46,180 bases of DNA from Bifidobacterium breve (GCA_945900705.1 CAMDKJ010000002.1:1-46180); one strand, 5' to 3'. Counted from the stretch's first letter, positions 32,108 to 41,377 are shown. Program-made: numbers and translations. Notes: a model not told the origin generated them from the letters alone.

Positions 32108-32839
32108 CTACATACCGTAGTGCACACCGGTCATCGGGACGAAAATGTCAGCGTCATCTAGCCAGATCCGCAAAGTCGCCACCGCGGTTACCCCCCGGTG
32201 GCAGTGTCCACCGCTATTTCGATCAGCAGCAAGACCGTGCAGATGCAGCCCCGGTATCACTACTTGGTCATTGACATCCGGGAATCTAAAACCCACCATC
32301 GTGCCCGCCCAGATCTCGAAGGCGAACTGCACCTCGTGGTCCAAGACCTCGGTGATTGGGCGATAGGGCGGGGTTTGGCGCGGCTCACTGCGCAACAACA
32401 CCTCGGTGAAGGTCCCATCAACCCGGATCGCCGCCACCAGGTGGTCATGGTGTTGGCCGGCCGCTTTTAATACCTCATCAATTAAAGTCGTGAGACCGGC
32501 GAAGTCAGTGCCCGCGGCCACCTGTTCAGTGATACTCACACCGCCCTGGGCCACCACCGCAAATGGCAGGCCCTGCTGTGGCTCGGCAATCACCGGGATG
32601 CCATCAACCGGCACCCGCCAAACGGTGTCGTCAAATGCGACTATCTCGCCGTCAACCGCCTCGGCGACACCAATGCCGAGCACCGCGTCTTTGAAAGCCT
32701 CAGCAACGGTGATCGCGGATTCATAGTGGCCTTCGAAGAGATCCCGCACAATTTCGGTCTGCTGAATATGCCCCTGCCGGGCCTTAGCCGGATCAGGTTC
32801 GGTGCGGGTTACCGCAGCGGCCAGGGCAGCATCAAACAT
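32108..32839 (-). CDS. budA: Alpha-acetolactate decarboxylase
   Basis: A 243-aa enzyme matching acetolactate decarboxylase, which converts 2-acetolactate to acetoin. The zinc ligands appear as His199 and His201 (GLHLHG) and His212 (SGGHCH), with the typical IPGLHLHGLAADRNSGGH block. The N-terminal FEGHYESAITVAE segment also fits. No acetolactate synthase or butanediol dehydrogenase lies beside it, so acetoin would be made from the acetolactate of branched-chain amino acid synthesis. It starts 47 nt from the divergent nucleosidase gene. Confidence 0.92.
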   Translation of the reverse strand: MFDAALAAAVTRTEPDPAKARQGHIQQTEIVRDLFEGHYESAITVAEAFKDAVLGIGVAEAVDGEIVAFDDTVWRVPVDGIPVIAEPQQGLPFAVVAQGGVSITEQVAAGTDFAGLTTLIDEVLKAAGQHHDHLVAAIRVDGTFTEVLLRSEPRQTPPYRPITEVLDHEVQFAFEIWAGTMVGFRFPDVNDQVVIPGLHLHGLAADRNSGGHCHRGVTAVATLRIWLDDADIFVPMTGVHYGM

Positions 32840-32886
32840 GTCGGTAACGATAGCGGTCGCTCAATCTTCATAACCGAAAGGCCACC

Positions 32887-33462
32887 ATGCGCTTGCATCG
32901 AGCCATCTCCTCAGACTTACCCCTGTTGGTCGTTGCTCTCGAGGAGGAGGCAACACATCTACATGTCACCGAGTTACCCGTGTTAGTCACGGGCGCCGGC
33001 AAAGTAAATGCCGCGGTCGCGGTAGCCACCATCCTCGGTGAGTTCTCACCGGCCCGCGTCATAAACCTCGGCACCGCAGGTAGTTTACGTGATGGCCTTT
33101 GGGGTACCCAGGTGATTTCCCGGGTAACACAACATGACCTTGATGATTCAGCGCTATTCGCACTCACCGGGTTGCATTTCGGTGCGCCCATCGAATTCGG
33201 TGGCACCGGGCCGACCCTGACAACCGGCGACGCTTTCATTTCGGACTCCGCCACGCGCGAAAGGCTGGCCCAGCAGGCCGACCTCGTCGACATGGAGGCC
33301 TATGCGATTGCCCACGCCGCCGCGGTCGCCGGTATTCCGCTGACCATCGTCAAGCAAGTTAGTGACCAAGCCGGTGAGACAGCCAGTAAATCTTGGGCTT
33401 CTTTAGTTGATGAATGCGCTCAGCAACTTGGTATCTGGGTACGCGATAACGTGCTGAAATAA
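32887..33462 (+). CDS. Nucleoside phosphorylase-fold protein, MTA/SAH nucleosidase-like
   Basis: A 191-aa protein of the PNP/UDP family. It has NLGTAGSL, GDAFISD, and the diagnostic VDMEAYAIAHAA (ribose- and purine-site Glu in the MEA motif), followed by VSDQA. It is shorter than typical nucleosidases (about 230 aa), lacking part of the N-terminal region. The likely role is cleavage of adenosine-type nucleosides such as methylthioadenosine or S-adenosylhomocysteine. ATG 32887 has AAAGG five bases before it. Confidence 0.85.
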   Translation: MRLHRAISSDLPLLVVALEEEATHLHVTELPVLVTGAGKVNAAVAVATILGEFSPARVINLGTAGSLRDGLWGTQVISRVTQHDLDDSALFALTGLHFGAPIEFGGTGPTLTTGDAFISDSATRERLAQQADLVDMEAYAIAHAAAVAGIPLTIVKQVSDQAGETASKSWASLVDECAQQLGIWVRDNVLK

Positions 33463-33468
33463 AGTCAG

Positions 33469-34695
33469 TTACTCAGCAGCTTCAATCGGCACAACCGCAC
33501 CCCGTGGTGAATTGCGGCGGTCCATCAGCAGCCCCACCACGGCAAGGACGAGTGAGACCGCCACCACCGTCGTGACAATTTCAGCGACCGAGTCATGCCG
33601 CCAGAAGGCGACAATGCCGACAAGCACCAGCAGCGCCACCCATACCGTCAAAACCGCGCGACGATCTTGGGCGGCGAGCCGGGCATAGAGCAATACCTGA
33701 ACCAACGCGAATGCCGAGCCTTCTAGGGCAAAGAGCCAAGCCTCCGAGCCGAGTTCAACATATTGCGCACCGCCCAGAACCCGCATTACGAATGCACCGA
33801 ACGCGAAACTGAATCCGGTGACAAAAACACCAAGGGCCGCGGTCAGCCCGGTTGCAATGAGCACCGCACGCCTTGAATCACCGGCGGTCATCTTCGGGAA
33901 CAACACGATAATGATCGCATTCGGCAGGAAGAATGCGATCTTGGCCAGCAGCACCCCGACCGAGTACTCACCTGATTGATCCTCGGTCAAGAAAATGCGG
34001 GCGAGTAGGACGTCAACGTTGGTAAGGGTAAATAGCACGAGTAGGGCATGGGCGATGTGACCAAACTCGGCGGCGCCGCTCCTGTCTAAAGTTCCGGCCC
34101 AAGTTTTCGGACAGATTAATAGGTAACTAATGACGGCACCGACCGCGCAGCCGACCAGTAGGCCGGCACTGACACCGATCACACTGCGAAATGCCAGCAC
34201 GAAAACGATGCCGACAAACGCTCGGCCAAAACCATTGGCCAAGAAACCAATGGAGAACCGAAGGTGCTCCTCGCGGCCTTGTGCTATCCCAAGGGAAGCC
34301 GTGCCGAGCACCACGAAGCCAAGGGACGCGAGCCCCATAGCCACCGCGGCATAGGGAATGGCGAAGACCAAACTAAGTGGCCAGGCCGCCAGTAGACCCG
34401 CCAAGATGATGGACACCCCGACATAAATGGCGAGCCGAATCGCTTGGCCTTCTACTTCGGCACGATTGCCCGTGGCGACCGACACCCGCCGGGCGGTCAA
34501 TGCCTGAACCGCGATCGACAGCGTCGAGATGATGATCAAGATGCCGAGCAGGGCACCGTAGGCGCCAAAGTCGGCCGGGGTGAGTATCCGGGCCGCCACA
34601 ATGGACAGCAGGTAGGCGGCACCATTGCCGATCAAGGTGGCCGCTCCCACGAACACCAAGCCCTTGGCTAGGGTCCGTCGGGTTTGCTCACTCAC
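33469..34695 (-). CDS. Polysaccharide/lipid flippase-like membrane protein (MOP superfamily)
   Basis: A 408-aa integral membrane protein with about 12 helices. The N-terminal pattern (GAATLIGNGAAYLLSIVAARILTPADFGAYGAL) is the Wzx-type oligosaccharide-exporter start. It is shorter than usual (420-500 aa) but has a full helix count by eye. No glycan synthesis genes lie beside it, apart from a GT2 remnant about 6.6 kb away. Convergent with the nucleosidase, 6 nt apart. Confidence 0.85.
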   Translation of the reverse strand: MSEQTRRTLAKGLVFVGAATLIGNGAAYLLSIVAARILTPADFGAYGALLGILIIISTLSIAVQALTARRVSVATGNRAEVEGQAIRLAIYVGVSIILAGLLAAWPLSLVFAIPYAAVAMGLASLGFVVLGTASLGIAQGREEHLRFSIGFLANGFGRAFVGIVFVLAFRSVIGVSAGLLVGCAVGAVISYLLICPKTWAGTLDRSGAAEFGHIAHALLVLFTLTNVDVLLARIFLTEDQSGEYSVGVLLAKIAFFLPNAIIIVLFPKMTAGDSRRAVLIATGLTAALGVFVTGFSFAFGAFVMRVLGGAQYVELGSEAWLFALEGSAFALVQVLLYARLAAQDRRAVLTVWVALLVLVGIVAFWRHDSVAEIVTTVVAVSLVLAVVGLLMDRRNSPRGAVVPIEAAE

Positions 34696-34832
34696 GCCTA
34701 GACCCTACTTCCCTGCTAATGAAGCGCCCGGCTCACCAGTCGATATCCAGATAAAGTCGGAATCAGTTCACCTTGTTTAAGTGCCGGGCTGGCTATAGCC
34801 TTCAGGCTTCACCAGTAAATCTAGGGGACAAT

Positions 34833-35903
34833 GTGACCGACGCACATTTGGATATCCGGCAGGTCACCAAGACATTTCCAACACCTGAGGGTGGGGTGGT
34901 GGTCGCCCTCGACCGCGTCGATCTGGCTATCGCCGAAGGAGAGTTCTTCGTAATGCTCGGCCCTTCGGGCTGCGGCAAGACTTCGCTACTGCGGTGCATC
35001 GCCGGGTTGGAATACCCAGACAGCGGTGAGATTCTGCTCGACGGCTCCCGCATTGACGACATCCCGGCCTATGCCCGGCCAGTCAACACCGTCTTTCAGT
35101 CGTACGCACTGTTCCCACATATGTCAGTGGCTCAGAATGTCGCATTCGGGTTGGAGATGGAGCGGTTACCCAAGAACGAGATAAAGAGCCGGGTGGCCGC
35201 AGCCCTTGAGCAGGTCAAGTTGACCGGGCTAGACCGACGCAAGCCAACCCAGTTATCCGGCGGCCAACAGCAACGAGTCGCGTTAGCCCGCGCACTCGCC
35301 AAACAACCAAAAGTGCTCTTGCTCGACGAGCCACTTTCGGCCCTTGACCTAAAGCTGCGGCGCGGCATGCAGGTCGAACTCAAACGCCTGCAGCGCGAGA
35401 CCGGTATCACCTTCGTATTCGTCACCCACGACCAAGAAGAAGCCATGACGATGGGTGATCGCATTGCTGTCTTCAATGAAGGCAAGATCGTGCAGGTCGG
35501 CTCGCCGCAGGAGATTTATCGCAGGCCGGTCAATGGTTTCGTTGCAGACTTCATCGGCGAGACGAATTTGATCAAGGTAACTGTTGGCTCCGGTGGATTT
35601 ATCTTCCCCGGCGGCGGAGTGCTAGCACGGGAGTTACTCGCCGAGGACTGCGAGGTTCCAGCGGCTGGCGAGTGCTTACTGGCTGTCCGACCCGAGGACT
35701 TCGAGTTGGTCGACACCGACGCCGCGGTGGTCGGCGAGGTCGTTGACGTTATCTTCACCGGTGGGTTGATTCGCTTGCATGTGCGAGCAGGTGACCAGGA
35801 AATCGTCGCAGCACTGCCATCGCATGGTGCGGTAGTGCCGGCGGTTGGTGACCAAACCCGCCTACGCCCGATTACCAAGGCGGCGCGAACGGTGGGTTCA
35901 TGA
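34833..35903 (+). CDS. potA: Polyamine-type ABC transporter ATPase (PotA-like)
   Basis: A 356-aa ATPase with Walker A GPSGCGKTS (residues 43-51), signature LSGGQQQR, Walker B VLLLDEPLSALD and a C-terminal TOBE domain (about 285-350). GTG 34833 has an AGGGG site five bases upstream; the longer in-frame reading adds an unlikely extension. It is the first gene of a four-gene operon whose permeases and binding protein are all of the spermidine/putrescine class. Confidence 0.93.
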   Translation: MTDAHLDIRQVTKTFPTPEGGVVVALDRVDLAIAEGEFFVMLGPSGCGKTSLLRCIAGLEYPDSGEILLDGSRIDDIPAYARPVNTVFQSYALFPHMSVAQNVAFGLEMERLPKNEIKSRVAAALEQVKLTGLDRRKPTQLSGGQQQRVALARALAKQPKVLLLDEPLSALDLKLRRGMQVELKRLQRETGITFVFVTHDQEEAMTMGDRIAVFNEGKIVQVGSPQEIYRRPVNGFVADFIGETNLIKVTVGSGGFIFPGGGVLARELLAEDCEVPAAGECLLAVRPEDFELVDTDAAVVGEVVDVIFTGGLIRLHVRAGDQEIVAALPSHGAVVPAVGDQTRLRPITKAARTVGS

Positions 35904-36817
35904 GCAAGGTTCGCGCTCCTAAGAGCCCGGGCCGGCCGGGGCAGGCCTCGTCGTGGCTGGCAACCCCAACACTTGTTTTTCTGATCCTCGTCATCTTGCT
36001 GCCACTTTTGATAACCGTGGTCTACTCATTCTTGTCGCAGCCGTCGCTCGGGACCGGCGTTAAATGGGTTTTCTCCACCGATGCCTACCGTCAGATCTTC
36101 GTTCAGGAAAAGCTTGATGGCACCACAGCATTTGACACCCGCTACCTAAAAGTGCTTTGGAACTCCTTCTACTACGCCGGTATCGCCACCATCACCACTT
36201 TGATACTCGGGATTCCGGTTGCAATGTGGATTGCGACTCGACCGGTTCGGTTCCGGGCGCTGCTGGTACTTGCTGTCACCTTGCCCTTTTGGACGAGTGT
36301 GCTAATCCGCACTTACGCGGTGCGCCAGATTCTGGACGAGACCGGGCCAATCGGGGGGTTCCTTAAGATCATTGGCGTCGGCAACAGTTATCAGATTCTC
36401 TACACGCCATGGGCCACCATCATCGGCTTGACTTACACCTTCATCCCGTTCATGATCTTGCCGATCTACGCCAGCGCTGAACGCTTCGACTTTCGCTATG
36501 CCGAGGCCGGATACGACCTAGGTGCCAAGCGCTGGACGGTACTCCGGCGCATCGTGATCCCGGGGATCCGGCCTGGCATCATCGCCGGCATTGCCCTTGT
36601 GTTCATCCCCGGCCTTGGCTCATTCCTGCAGCCCGACATGCTCGGCGGCGGTAAGACCAACATGATCGCCAACGTCATCGCAAACAACTTTGGTCAGGCA
36701 CGCAACTGGCCCTTTGGCTCAGCGCTATCGGTGTTCCTGCTGATATTCACCGTGCTGTTCGTCCTCATGGTTACTACAGGAGTGCGCTCCCGCGGCGATC
36801 AGGTGCGGCTGATATGA
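35900..36817 (+). CDS. potB: Polyamine-type ABC transporter permease (PotB-like)
   Basis: A 305-aa inner-membrane permease with six helices and the BPD_transp_1 EAA-type loop near EAGYDLGAKRWTVLRRIVIP (residues about 205-224). It is typical of PotB, including a long extracytoplasmic loop between helices 1 and 2. ATG 35900 overlaps the potA stop (ATGA). Confidence 0.93.
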   Translation: MSKVRAPKSPGRPGQASSWLATPTLVFLILVILLPLLITVVYSFLSQPSLGTGVKWVFSTDAYRQIFVQEKLDGTTAFDTRYLKVLWNSFYYAGIATITTLILGIPVAMWIATRPVRFRALLVLAVTLPFWTSVLIRTYAVRQILDETGPIGGFLKIIGVGNSYQILYTPWATIIGLTYTFIPFMILPIYASAERFDFRYAEAGYDLGAKRWTVLRRIVIPGIRPGIIAGIALVFIPGLGSFLQPDMLGGGKTNMIANVIANNFGQARNWPFGSALSVFLLIFTVLFVLMVTTGVRSRGDQVRLI

Positions 36818-37635
36818 GCCCCGTAACCACCTCGCGACCTCGCCGACGGCTAGTCAACCTCAGTAACTTCCCGCTATTTCGCGGTACCTCTATCGCGGTA
36901 CTCGTCGGTATGTACCTGCCGCTCCTATTAGTGGTGTTCTACTCATTCAATCAAAACCGGTTAGCCCAAATCTGGACCGGGTTCTCATTTAAGTGGTACG
37001 ACTTCGTATTTCACAATGACGACATCTTGCGCGCCTTGAAGAACTCGCTCATCGTTGCGGTCGTCGCCACCATTTTGTCAACCCTGCTCGCACTCGGTGC
37101 CGCCCTCGGCATGTTGCGCATGGCCAGGTCTGGACGGGTATTCGCCTGGGGCTTACTGGGCGCCCCGCTCCTCATTCCGGAGATAGTGCTGGCGGTCGGC
37201 ACCCTCGGGTTCTTCTTGACCATCAAGGTGCCACTTGGGCATGTCGCACTAATCCTTGCGCACACCGCCTTTTGCATCCCCTTTGCCTTGTTGCCGATCA
37301 GGGCGCGCTTGGCCGGCTTGGATGCGGCCCCCTTCGAGGCCGCCACCGATCTCGGTGCCAACGAATGGCAGATCCTGCGCCGCATCACCTTGCCGCTGCT
37401 GGCGCCCGGGATCTTGGCTGGGGCCTTACTCGCATTCGCTATCTCATTAGACGATTTCATCACCTCGTTTTTCATTGCCGGACCAGGTGCCACCACCTTG
37501 CCCGTCTACATCTTCGGCATGATCCGCTCCAATGTGACTCCAGCCGTCAACGCTCTCTCTACCCTTCTGCTGATCTTTTCGGCTACCATGCTTTTGGCGG
37601 TATATCTACTCAATAGAATAAGGAGAAGCGACTAA
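36814..37635 (+). CDS. potC: Polyamine-type ABC transporter permease (PotC-like)
   Basis: A 273-aa permease with six helices and an EAA-type loop EAATDLGANEWQILRRITLP (about residues 176-195). The SLDDFITSFF segment in the fifth helix region is characteristic of PotC. ATG 36814 overlaps the potB stop. Confidence 0.94.
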   Translation: MSPVTTSRPRRRLVNLSNFPLFRGTSIAVLVGMYLPLLLVVFYSFNQNRLAQIWTGFSFKWYDFVFHNDDILRALKNSLIVAVVATILSTLLALGAALGMLRMARSGRVFAWGLLGAPLLIPEIVLAVGTLGFFLTIKVPLGHVALILAHTAFCIPFALLPIRARLAGLDAAPFEAATDLGANEWQILRRITLPLLAPGILAGALLAFAISLDDFITSFFIAGPGATTLPVYIFGMIRSNVTPAVNALSTLLLIFSATMLLAVYLLNRIRRSD

Positions 37636-38783
37636 TGATTCGACGATCCAAAGTATCTAGATTGGCGACATCTTCAGCAATCATCGCTGCTGGTGTTTTA
37701 GTACTTGCCGCCTGCGGGGGCGAAACAACCACCACGGCACCCTCGGCGGCAGCACCTGTGGCCAGCGAGGCACCGGCCGCATCAGCACTGCCGGCAACCG
37801 GCAGCGGTGAATTACACCTGTACAGCTGGACCGATTACATCGATCCGGCGCAGCTTGATGCCTTCACGGCTGAAACGGGTATCCAGGTGATACTCGATAC
37901 CTATGACTCGAATGAAACCATGCTCGCCAAGATACAGGCGGGTGCGACCGGCTACGACGTACTCGTGCCCAGTGACTACATGGTCGCTCAGATGATCGAA
38001 CTCGGCCTGTTGGAGAACATTGGCGTCAACACCCTGCCAAATGCCGCCAATATCAAGCCGAACCTCATCGATGTCTACTGGGATCCAGGGCGCAGTTACT
38101 CCGCTCCGTACATGTACGGCACCACGGGTATCGGTGTCGACACCACTGACCCAGCGGTTTCGGGCATTGCGTCTTGGAAGGATTACTTCGCCGCCGGTTC
38201 GGTAGCGGGCAACTCCCTTGATGTGCTCAAGGATCAGACGGAACTTGTCTCCGCGGCACTTCGTGCCGGCGGCGTTGCTCCGGCCGACCTATGCTCAACC
38301 GATAAGGCGCAGTACGCCGCGGCCCAAGAGCTGCTTTCGACTTTCAAGCCGAAGGTGATCGACTCGGACGGTGGCATCGAGCGCATGGTGAAGGGTTCGA
38401 GCAAGGCTCGCATGGCCTGGAACGGATCAGTGCACCGCATGACAGTGGAGAATCCGAACATCCAGTTTGTGTACCCGTCGGATGGGCTTAATCTTTGGGC
38501 TGACAACTTCGTCGTACCAGTTGGTGCGCCGGATCTTGAGAACGCAAAGATCTTCATCAACTGGATGATGGGCCCGGAGCAAGCCGGTGTCGCCAGTAAC
38601 TTCAGCGGTTACGACAACGGCATCATGGATTCGGATCCGTTCATGAACGATTCACTCAAAACCGACCCGGGCGTTGTTGTGCCGGCCGACAAGGTTGCTC
38701 TGATCTCGCCGACACCGAGCTGCAGTCAAGAGGCCCGCGACCTCTACACCGAGGTCTTCACCTCATGGCAGTCGGGTCAGTAG
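37635..38783 (+). CDS. potD: Polyamine-type ABC transporter binding lipoprotein (PotD-like)
   Basis: A 382-aa binding protein with a lipoprotein signal (VLVLAACGG, Cys27) and an Ala/Pro/Ser linker. The fold starts LHLYSWTDYIDP, the standard PotD/PotF opening, and has YDVLVPSDYMVAQMIE further on. A conserved NLWADNFVVP lies in the second half. ATG 37635 shares bases with the potC stop (TAATG) and follows AGGAGA. The polyamine (spermidine or putrescine) is not distinguishable here. Confidence 0.94.
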   Translation: MIRRSKVSRLATSSAIIAAGVLVLAACGGETTTTAPSAAAPVASEAPAASALPATGSGELHLYSWTDYIDPAQLDAFTAETGIQVILDTYDSNETMLAKIQAGATGYDVLVPSDYMVAQMIELGLLENIGVNTLPNAANIKPNLIDVYWDPGRSYSAPYMYGTTGIGVDTTDPAVSGIASWKDYFAAGSVAGNSLDVLKDQTELVSAALRAGGVAPADLCSTDKAQYAAAQELLSTFKPKVIDSDGGIERMVKGSSKARMAWNGSVHRMTVENPNIQFVYPSDGLNLWADNFVVPVGAPDLENAKIFINWMMGPEQAGVASNFSGYDNGIMDSDPFMNDSLKTDPGVVVPADKVALISPTPSCSQEARDLYTEVFTSWQSGQ

Positions 38784-38801
38784 AAACAGGGCAAGTTGAT
38801 T

Positions 38802-38857
38802 GGCCCTGCTAACGCAGGGCAAAGCGAAATGGCCCCGCTAACGCAGGGCAAAGCGAA
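38802..38857 (+). repeat. Two tandem 27-nt copies after potD
   Basis: Two copies, 38802-38828 and 38831-38857, differ at a single base (T to C). Each can form a short hairpin, with GCCCTG pairing CAGGGC around CTAACG in the first copy. The second copy runs into the stem of the terminator that follows. Confidence 0.85.
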
Positions 38858-38887
38858 GGGGTGGATCCTCCCGCATCCACCCCTTCG
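38854..38887. terminator. Bidirectional terminator between potD and trpB2
   Basis: CGAAGGGGTGGAT and ATCCACCCCTTCG form a perfect 13-bp stem with an 8-nt loop (CCTCCCGC). It lies between the convergent potD and tryptophan synthase genes, 70 nt after one stop and 20 nt before the other, and the symmetry suits both directions. There is no T-run. Confidence 0.88.
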
Positions 38888-38907
38888 TAGTTCTAAGCGC
38901 ACCTGGC

Positions 38908-40284
38908 TTACGGGTATGAAACCTCCGGCACCGTCGCCATGGCCTCGGCCAGGCGGGCATCGGAGAACACCTCGTCAACCATTTCGCCCCGCAGGTACTG
39001 GTCGTACGCGGGCAGATCGAAGTGACCGTGGCCGCACAGTGCGGTCAAGATCACCGTCTCTTCGCCGGTCTCCTTGGCCTTGAGCGCCTCGCGGATCGCC
39101 ACCGCGATTGCATGTGTTGGCTCAGGTGCCGGAACGATGCCCTCGGTGCGGGCGAACTGGATTGCCGCCGCGAAGCACTCGGTCTGCGGAACAGCTACGG
39201 CTTCCATCATGCCCAACTCGTACATATGTGAGATGAGCGGCGACATCCCGTGGTAGCGAAGACCACCGGCGTGGATCGGGTCGGGGATGAAGTCGTGGCC
39301 CAACGTGTGCATTTTCATCAGCGGTGTCATGCCCGCTGTATCGCCGAAGTCGTAGCGGTACTCGCCACGGGTTAGCGATGGGCATGAAGCCGGCTCGGTT
39401 GCGACGATGCGTGGTGAGATCTTGCCAGCGAGCTTCTCGCGGATGAACGGGAAGGAGAGTCCGCCGAAGTTTGACCCGCCGCCGGTGCAGCCAACAATCA
39501 TGGTCGGTGTATCGCCGGCCATCTGGAGTTGCAATAGCGCTTCCTCGCCGATGATTGTTTGATGGAGCAGTACGTGATTAAGAACCGACCCGAGTGCGTA
39601 ACGGGTGTCGGCATTCGTGGCGGCAACTTCAACCGCCTCGGAAATCGCGATACCCAATGAGCCCGACCAGTTACGTGGATCTTGGGCAAGCTGTCGACCG
39701 ATTTCAGTGACATCAGATGGCGAACGATGCACCTTGGCGCCGAAAGCCTCGATCATCAACCTGCGGTATGGCTTTGAATCGTACGAGGCACCGACCTGCC
39801 AAACCTCGCAGTCCAGGCCGAAGAGCGCGCAAGCAAAGGAGAGCGCTGTGCCCCACTGGCCGGCGCCGGTTTCAGTGGTGAGGCGCTTGGTGCCTTCCTT
39901 CTTGTTATAGTAAGCCTGCGGCACCGCGGTGTTTGGCTTATGTGAGCCAGCCGGTGAGACGCCTTCGTACTTGTAATAGATACGTGCGGGAGTTCCAAGT
40001 GCTTGCTCGAGGCGATGTGCCCGAAACAGCGGTGATGGCCGCCACTGCCGGTAGACATCGAGTACCCCACCTGGGATCTCGATAAAGCGATCCATCGAAA
40101 CTTCCTGCATGATCAAGTCCATCGGGAACAACGGGGCCAAATCATCAGGGCCAACCGGATCCATCCGCCCGGGGTGTAGCGGTGGGGGTGGGGGCACCGG
40201 CAGGTCGGGCATGATGTTGTACCAAGTCGTTGGCATCTGATCTTCGGTCAGCGTGTACTTATGTTGGCGAACAGTGTCATCCAT
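38908..40284 (-). CDS. Tryptophan synthase beta chain, TrpB2 type
   Basis: A 458-aa PLP enzyme of the TrpB2 group, longer than TrpB1 (about 400). PLP lysine is in GSHKPNTA, the phosphate-binding loop in CTGGGSNFGG, and TETGAGQWG is conserved. TrpB2 condenses indole with serine and often works without a TrpA partner, as a salvage enzyme for indole. Here no trp genes are adjacent. ATG 40284 has AAAGG upstream; the longer reading extends past the promoter region. Confidence 0.93.
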   Translation of the reverse strand: MDDTVRQHKYTLTEDQMPTTWYNIMPDLPVPPPPPLHPGRMDPVGPDDLAPLFPMDLIMQEVSMDRFIEIPGGVLDVYRQWRPSPLFRAHRLEQALGTPARIYYKYEGVSPAGSHKPNTAVPQAYYNKKEGTKRLTTETGAGQWGTALSFACALFGLDCEVWQVGASYDSKPYRRLMIEAFGAKVHRSPSDVTEIGRQLAQDPRNWSGSLGIAISEAVEVAATNADTRYALGSVLNHVLLHQTIIGEEALLQLQMAGDTPTMIVGCTGGGSNFGGLSFPFIREKLAGKISPRIVATEPASCPSLTRGEYRYDFGDTAGMTPLMKMHTLGHDFIPDPIHAGGLRYHGMSPLISHMYELGMMEAVAVPQTECFAAAIQFARTEGIVPAPEPTHAIAVAIREALKAKETGEETVILTALCGHGHFDLPAYDQYLRGEMVDEVFSDARLAEAMATVPEVSYP

Positions 40285-40638
40285 CGGGCAACCTTTCTCG
40301 TCTGTCGTTACTCCTGGGCGTTCGGTCCTGGATCCGCGCCCGCAGTAAAGAGGACCGTACGCCGAAGGCGGAGTGGATGCACGATGAACCGCAACCTCGG
40401 CAGCGGCCGGCCACCTAACGTTCACCAGTGCTCTGATACCAATGGGGCAATTGGTGCCTGTGGGAATGACTGTGGGCCATCCCACAACCCCATGGCGTGG
40501 CGTCCGAAAACCGGTCGTGACCATTCCGTTATCAAGGGTTCACGGCATAGCGTCATGGAGTCGCTTGGTTCACCGACGGTCCCCCGACCGGCCCCAGGCG
40601 ACTTGCTTTTTGTTAGCAGCAACGCGAAGGAGACGTGC
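40285..40638. promoter_or_regulatory. 354-nt divergent intergenic region with inverted repeats
   Basis: No gene is supported here. The most regular element is TGTGGG-CCAT-CCCACA (40471-40486), preceded by another TGTGGG about 11 nt upstream, and a nearby ACCAAT/ATTGGT pair around 40438-40454. It lies upstream of the NlpC/P60 gene. The region may carry the promoters of both trpB2 and the hydrolase. I looked for a c-di-AMP (ydaO) riboswitch, common before actinobacterial NlpC/P60 genes, and did not find its conserved blocks. Confidence 0.45.
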
Positions 40639-41262
40639 ATGCACGCCCACCTCAAGACGCTCAACATCTCAGTAGCAGCCGCCCTTTTGGTCAGCGTGCT
40701 CACTATTTCGCCATCGGGCGCGACCCCGATTAGCAATGACTCAACTTCTTCTGCCTTCCCTAATACCAGTCACCTTTCTCAGCCACTGTCTGCCGTCGAA
40801 CTCCCGGCACCCACAATGGCTCGCGTCATTGAGCACCGAGCAGCCATACCCGTTCTCACCCCGCGTCAGCGGAACGTTGCCAATGTCGCGTTGCTCCGCA
40901 AACGCATCGCAATCCTGGGTCGGGGGCAGGTAGGCGATACCTACCGCGGTGGCGCTTCGGGCCCAAATGCCTTTGACTGCTCGGGCTTGACCCGATATGT
41001 CTTCAAGCAGGTAACCGGCATCGACCTGCCGCACTACTCAGGCGCCCAGTACAAGATGGCCCGCAAAATCTCGCGCAAGAACGCCCAGCCTGGTGATCTC
41101 GTCTTCTATTTGCGCGGCAGCGCCCACCACGTAGGCCTGTACCTCGGCAACGGAAAAATGGTGCACGCCGTGGGGTACGGAAAGAAAGTGAGAATCCGGC
41201 CCATCTTTGGGCCTTGGTACACCCGCCACTTCACTGGGCTAGGTCGCGTCCTGCCGGCTTAG
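40639..41262 (+). CDS. Secreted NlpC/P60 peptidoglycan endopeptidase
   Basis: A 207-aa secreted protein with a signal peptide (residues 1 to about 28) and an NlpC/P60 domain (about 85-207). The catalytic Cys114 is in FDCSGL, the histidine in SAHHVG (163/164), and a third polar residue, His176, in MVHAVGYG. Such enzymes cut D-gamma-glutamyl-diaminopimelate bonds in cell-wall remodelling. ATG 40639 follows GGAG; upstream in-frame ATGs are not credible. Confidence 0.93.
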   Translation: MHAHLKTLNISVAAALLVSVLTISPSGATPISNDSTSSAFPNTSHLSQPLSAVELPAPTMARVIEHRAAIPVLTPRQRNVANVALLRKRIAILGRGQVGDTYRGGASGPNAFDCSGLTRYVFKQVTGIDLPHYSGAQYKMARKISRKNAQPGDLVFYLRGSAHHVGLYLGNGKMVHAVGYGKKVRIRPIFGPWYTRHFTGLGRVLPA

Positions 41263-41299
41263 CTAACTTGGCAGTGTGCTCCTAACGAGGAGGTGGCAA

Positions 41300-41377
41300 T
41301 TGACTGCACCAACAGTTAGCGTATGCATCCCAGCGCTAAATAGTTTGGGTATCGCCCCCGGCAGCACCGTCGCCTAA
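41300..41377 (+). pseudogene. Remnant of a family-2 glycosyltransferase start
   Basis: A 25-codon frame begins at TTG 41300 directly after a very strong GAGGAGGTGG site and reads TAPTVSVCIPALN, the typical opening of a GT2 glycosyltransferase (normally VSVCIPAYN), then stops at 41375-41377. The next base begins the stop of the convergent L-2-hydroxyglutarate oxidase. This looks like the surviving 5' end of a deleted glycosyltransferase gene rather than a functional peptide. Confidence 0.5.

Noticed and set aside
40285..40638. ydaO (c-di-AMP) riboswitch before NlpC/P60
   Set aside because: Expected from actinobacterial precedent, but the conserved sequence blocks were not found.
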